Assembly: GCA_964591605.1 (NCBI GenBank)
Contig: CAZQEN010000074.1
Coordinates: 1 to 24,842 of the forward strand
Length of the DNA: 24,842 nt
Direction: 5' to 3'
DNA from: CAYLLT01 sp964591605
GTDB taxonomy: Bacteria; Planctomycetota; Phycisphaerae; UBA1845; PWPN01
Shown one piece after another: positions 23,354-24,842 of this stretch. Within the stretch, counting starts at the first letter, position 1. Each line of letters begins with the position of its first letter. The notes beneath the pieces are model-generated. The model made no database searches. It was not told the DNA's origin and saw nothing but the letters and a program-made list of their open reading frames with translations. The position numbers were made by a program, and so were the translations under genes.

Positions 23354-24625
23354 ATGGCACAGCGCGGCAGGCCAGTCGGGAACTTCGTACGCGATCGGTA
23401 CGGGCGGGAAGTGCGATCACGGCACGACGGATCGGGACTCAGGGCGTCGGGTGGGCGGCACTACATCTGGGTCGAACCCACGCGCGAACAGCTTTTCCGA
23501 TCGAGCGACCGCGAGACCGCCATCCGCCAGTTCTGGGAATGGGAGAACGCCCGGAACCCAGAGCGGGTACGGCTTACCCACGTCGTACCTGAGGCGCTGA
23601 CCGAGTACCAGCTTGACATCGACTCCCCGGTTTTTTGGGCGAAGGTCGAAGAGCTTCTCAAGACGGACCCGAAGAGCTTCGCAGAAAGGGTGCATGAGCC
23701 GCGTATCGCGTGGCTGGATGATCTCCGTCCGCCGGAGCCGTCGCCGACGCTCGATTCACTGCTTGAAACTTATCTCGAAAAGAAGCGCTTCCGTACAGAT
23801 CATGAGCGGAGCGTTTCCAAGCTGTTCTGGAATCACTTCACTGAGATCGTCGGCGTAAGAACCGTCCGCGAGTTGTCGAAGAATATCGTCGCAGGATACG
23901 CGGACAAGATCGTGGCCCAATACGAGCGCACGGACGACGAGAAGAAATCGCAGACTTGGGTAAAGCACCGGTTCGGAAAGGTCAAGGCGATTCTGCGGTT
24001 TGCGCTCAAGCGCAGCGACGAATCGGCCATGGCTGATATCTCGCGAGCCCTCAGCTACTGCCAGCTTTTCGAGGTTCCACCAGCGCCGGACCCTGACCCG
24101 CGCCCAATCGATCCCGCCGACTTCCAAAAGCTGCACGACGCTGCAGATGACCTGGACAAGGCCCTGATGTTGTTCGCGCTGAACTGCTGCATGTACGCCG
24201 AAGAAGTGCAGTATGCTAAAGCGAAGTGGCTCAAGGGAGATAAGCTGTCAGGATACCGTTACAAGAGGGGAAAGATTCCGCGCATTGCGGTGCTGTGGCC
24301 ACGTACCCTGGAGGCTCTTGCCAAAGTGCTGGAGCACGATCGAACGACGGTGTTTAACATCACTACTCGGCAGATTCAACGGCGATTCAAGAAGCTGCGG
24401 GAACGGGTGGGATTGAAGCACGTGGAGTTTCGCCACCTCCGAGACGGCAGTTACACGAAGATGGAAGATGTGAGTATCGAGAGAGCGAAGATGGTCGCAG
24501 GACACAAGACAGGGATTCAAGACCGCTACGTGTTGAGGCACCCTGAGAAAGCAGCCGAAGTCTGCGCGGCTGTGGAACGCCACTACTTCGATACCGAAAA
24601 ACAGAGGGACCGTCCCCAGCGCTGA
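23354..24625 (+). CDS. Tyrosine-recombinase/phage-integrase family protein
   Basis: This 423-aa protein starts at ATG 23354 with AGGAG seven bases upstream. A DNA-binding N-terminal half contains the SAM-like helical segment TLDSLLETYLEKKRF...FTEIVGVRTVRELS. The C-terminal half has the catalytic layout KRGKIPRIAVL, FRHLRDGSYT (Arg370, His371, Arg373), VAGHKTG (His384) and Tyr392 in DRYV. The first catalytic arginine, normally in a 'GxRxxE' turn, appears as Tyr281 in CMYAEE, so activity or the alignment at that point is open. Base composition is more AT-rich than the genes to the left, fitting foreign origin. It lies just after tRNA-Thr, so it probably belongs to an integrated element extending beyond the right edge. 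Confidence 0.8.
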   Translation: MAQRGRPVGNFVRDRYGREVRSRHDGSGLRASGGRHYIWVEPTREQLFRSSDRETAIRQFWEWENARNPERVRLTHVVPEALTEYQLDIDSPVFWAKVEELLKTDPKSFAERVHEPRIAWLDDLRPPEPSPTLDSLLETYLEKKRFRTDHERSVSKLFWNHFTEIVGVRTVRELSKNIVAGYADKIVAQYERTDDEKKSQTWVKHRFGKVKAILRFALKRSDESAMADISRALSYCQLFEVPPAPDPDPRPIDPADFQKLHDAADDLDKALMLFALNCCMYAEEVQYAKAKWLKGDKLSGYRYKRGKIPRIAVLWPRTLEALAKVLEHDRTTVFNITTRQIQRRFKKLRERVGLKHVEFRHLRDGSYTKMEDVSIERAKMVAGHKTGIQDRYVLRHPEKAAEVCAAVERHYFDTEKQRDRPQR

Positions 24626-24842
24626 CGGCCCCTCTCCCCTCTGCTCTCCATTGCTCCCGCGACCAGGACGTTCTCACATGAGACGGGCGGCGGGCAAGCA
24701 GAGTTTCTTCACCGTCCGATAGCTCACTCCCTCTGCGTAGAATCCTCCCACACGCCAATGTTTACAGGGGTTTTCGCGAATCGGATTCGTGTTGGATTGG
24801 AGTCCCTCTATGTTTTGATTCAGCAAGAATACGAGAGAGTTG
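24626..24842. other. Non-coding tail after the integrase
   Basis: No gene is visible in these 217 bases. A 13-base palindrome, CGAATC-G-GATTCG, lies at 24777-24789 and could be a protein-binding site such as one for a repressor or excisionase; this is speculative. Confidence 0.35.

Noticed and set aside
1..24842. CRISPR arrays
   Set aside because: No regularly spaced direct repeats were found by eye.

Overview
The window is high-GC DNA with the gene style of Planctomycetota (Phycisphaerae-like), probably a metagenome-assembled contig because it holds a 10-N scaffold join. The clues are secreted fused carbohydrate-active proteins with 'SQPATQ'-type linkers, a Tat-exported L-fucose isomerase-like protein, a DUF2961/GH172 protein, and intergenic heptamer and hairpin repeats. 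The taxonomic call is inference; no rRNA is present.

Layout. (1) 4852 down to the left edge, minus strand: one uninterrupted frame of at least 1617 codons. It encodes a secreted four-module protein: serine hydrolase (beta-lactamase fold), DUF5060/DUF4038-type glycosidase with a collagen-binding-like domain, an (alpha/alpha)6 toroid, and an alpha/beta-hydrolase esterase. (2) 5472-16391, plus strand: an 11-gene, tightly packed operon that looks like a self-contained bacterial ubiquitin-like conjugation system. In order: JAMM peptidase 1, ThiF/E1, FHA-like plus RING-like Cys-rich protein (candidate E3), second ThiF-fold protein, E2/UBC-like protein, orphan 124-aa protein, ubiquitin-like protein (Ubl), JAMM peptidase 2, AAA+ ATPase with a coiled-coil/OB-like N-terminus as in Mpa/ARC, orphan 550-aa protein, and an HTH regulator. 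(3) 16470-17267, minus: divergent Lgt-family membrane protein. (4) 17268-17574: intergenic hairpins and a nested inverted-repeat element. (5) 17575-19026, minus: Tat-signal L-fucose isomerase-like protein. (6) 19510-21006, plus: GH172/DUF2961 protein crossed by the assembly gap. (7) 21151-22866, plus: UbiB/ABC1 atypical kinase, followed by a strong intrinsic terminator. (8) 23195-23266: tRNA-Thr(CGT), followed by a tyrosine-recombinase integrase (23354-24625), which suggests the edge of an integrated element running off the right end.

The operon is the main find. Inferred working model: E1 adenylates the Ubl C-terminus and passes it to the E2 cysteine, the RING-like protein directs transfer, the two JAMM enzymes mature or remove the Ubl, and the AAA+ ring unfolds or extracts tagged targets. 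The HTH protein at the 3' end may act on dyad sequences upstream of the first gene. Two points do not fit a textbook system: the Ubl ends in Thr-Pro-Ala without Gly-Gly (a Gly-Gly lies in frame just beyond its TGA), and no proteasome-like peptidase is encoded nearby.
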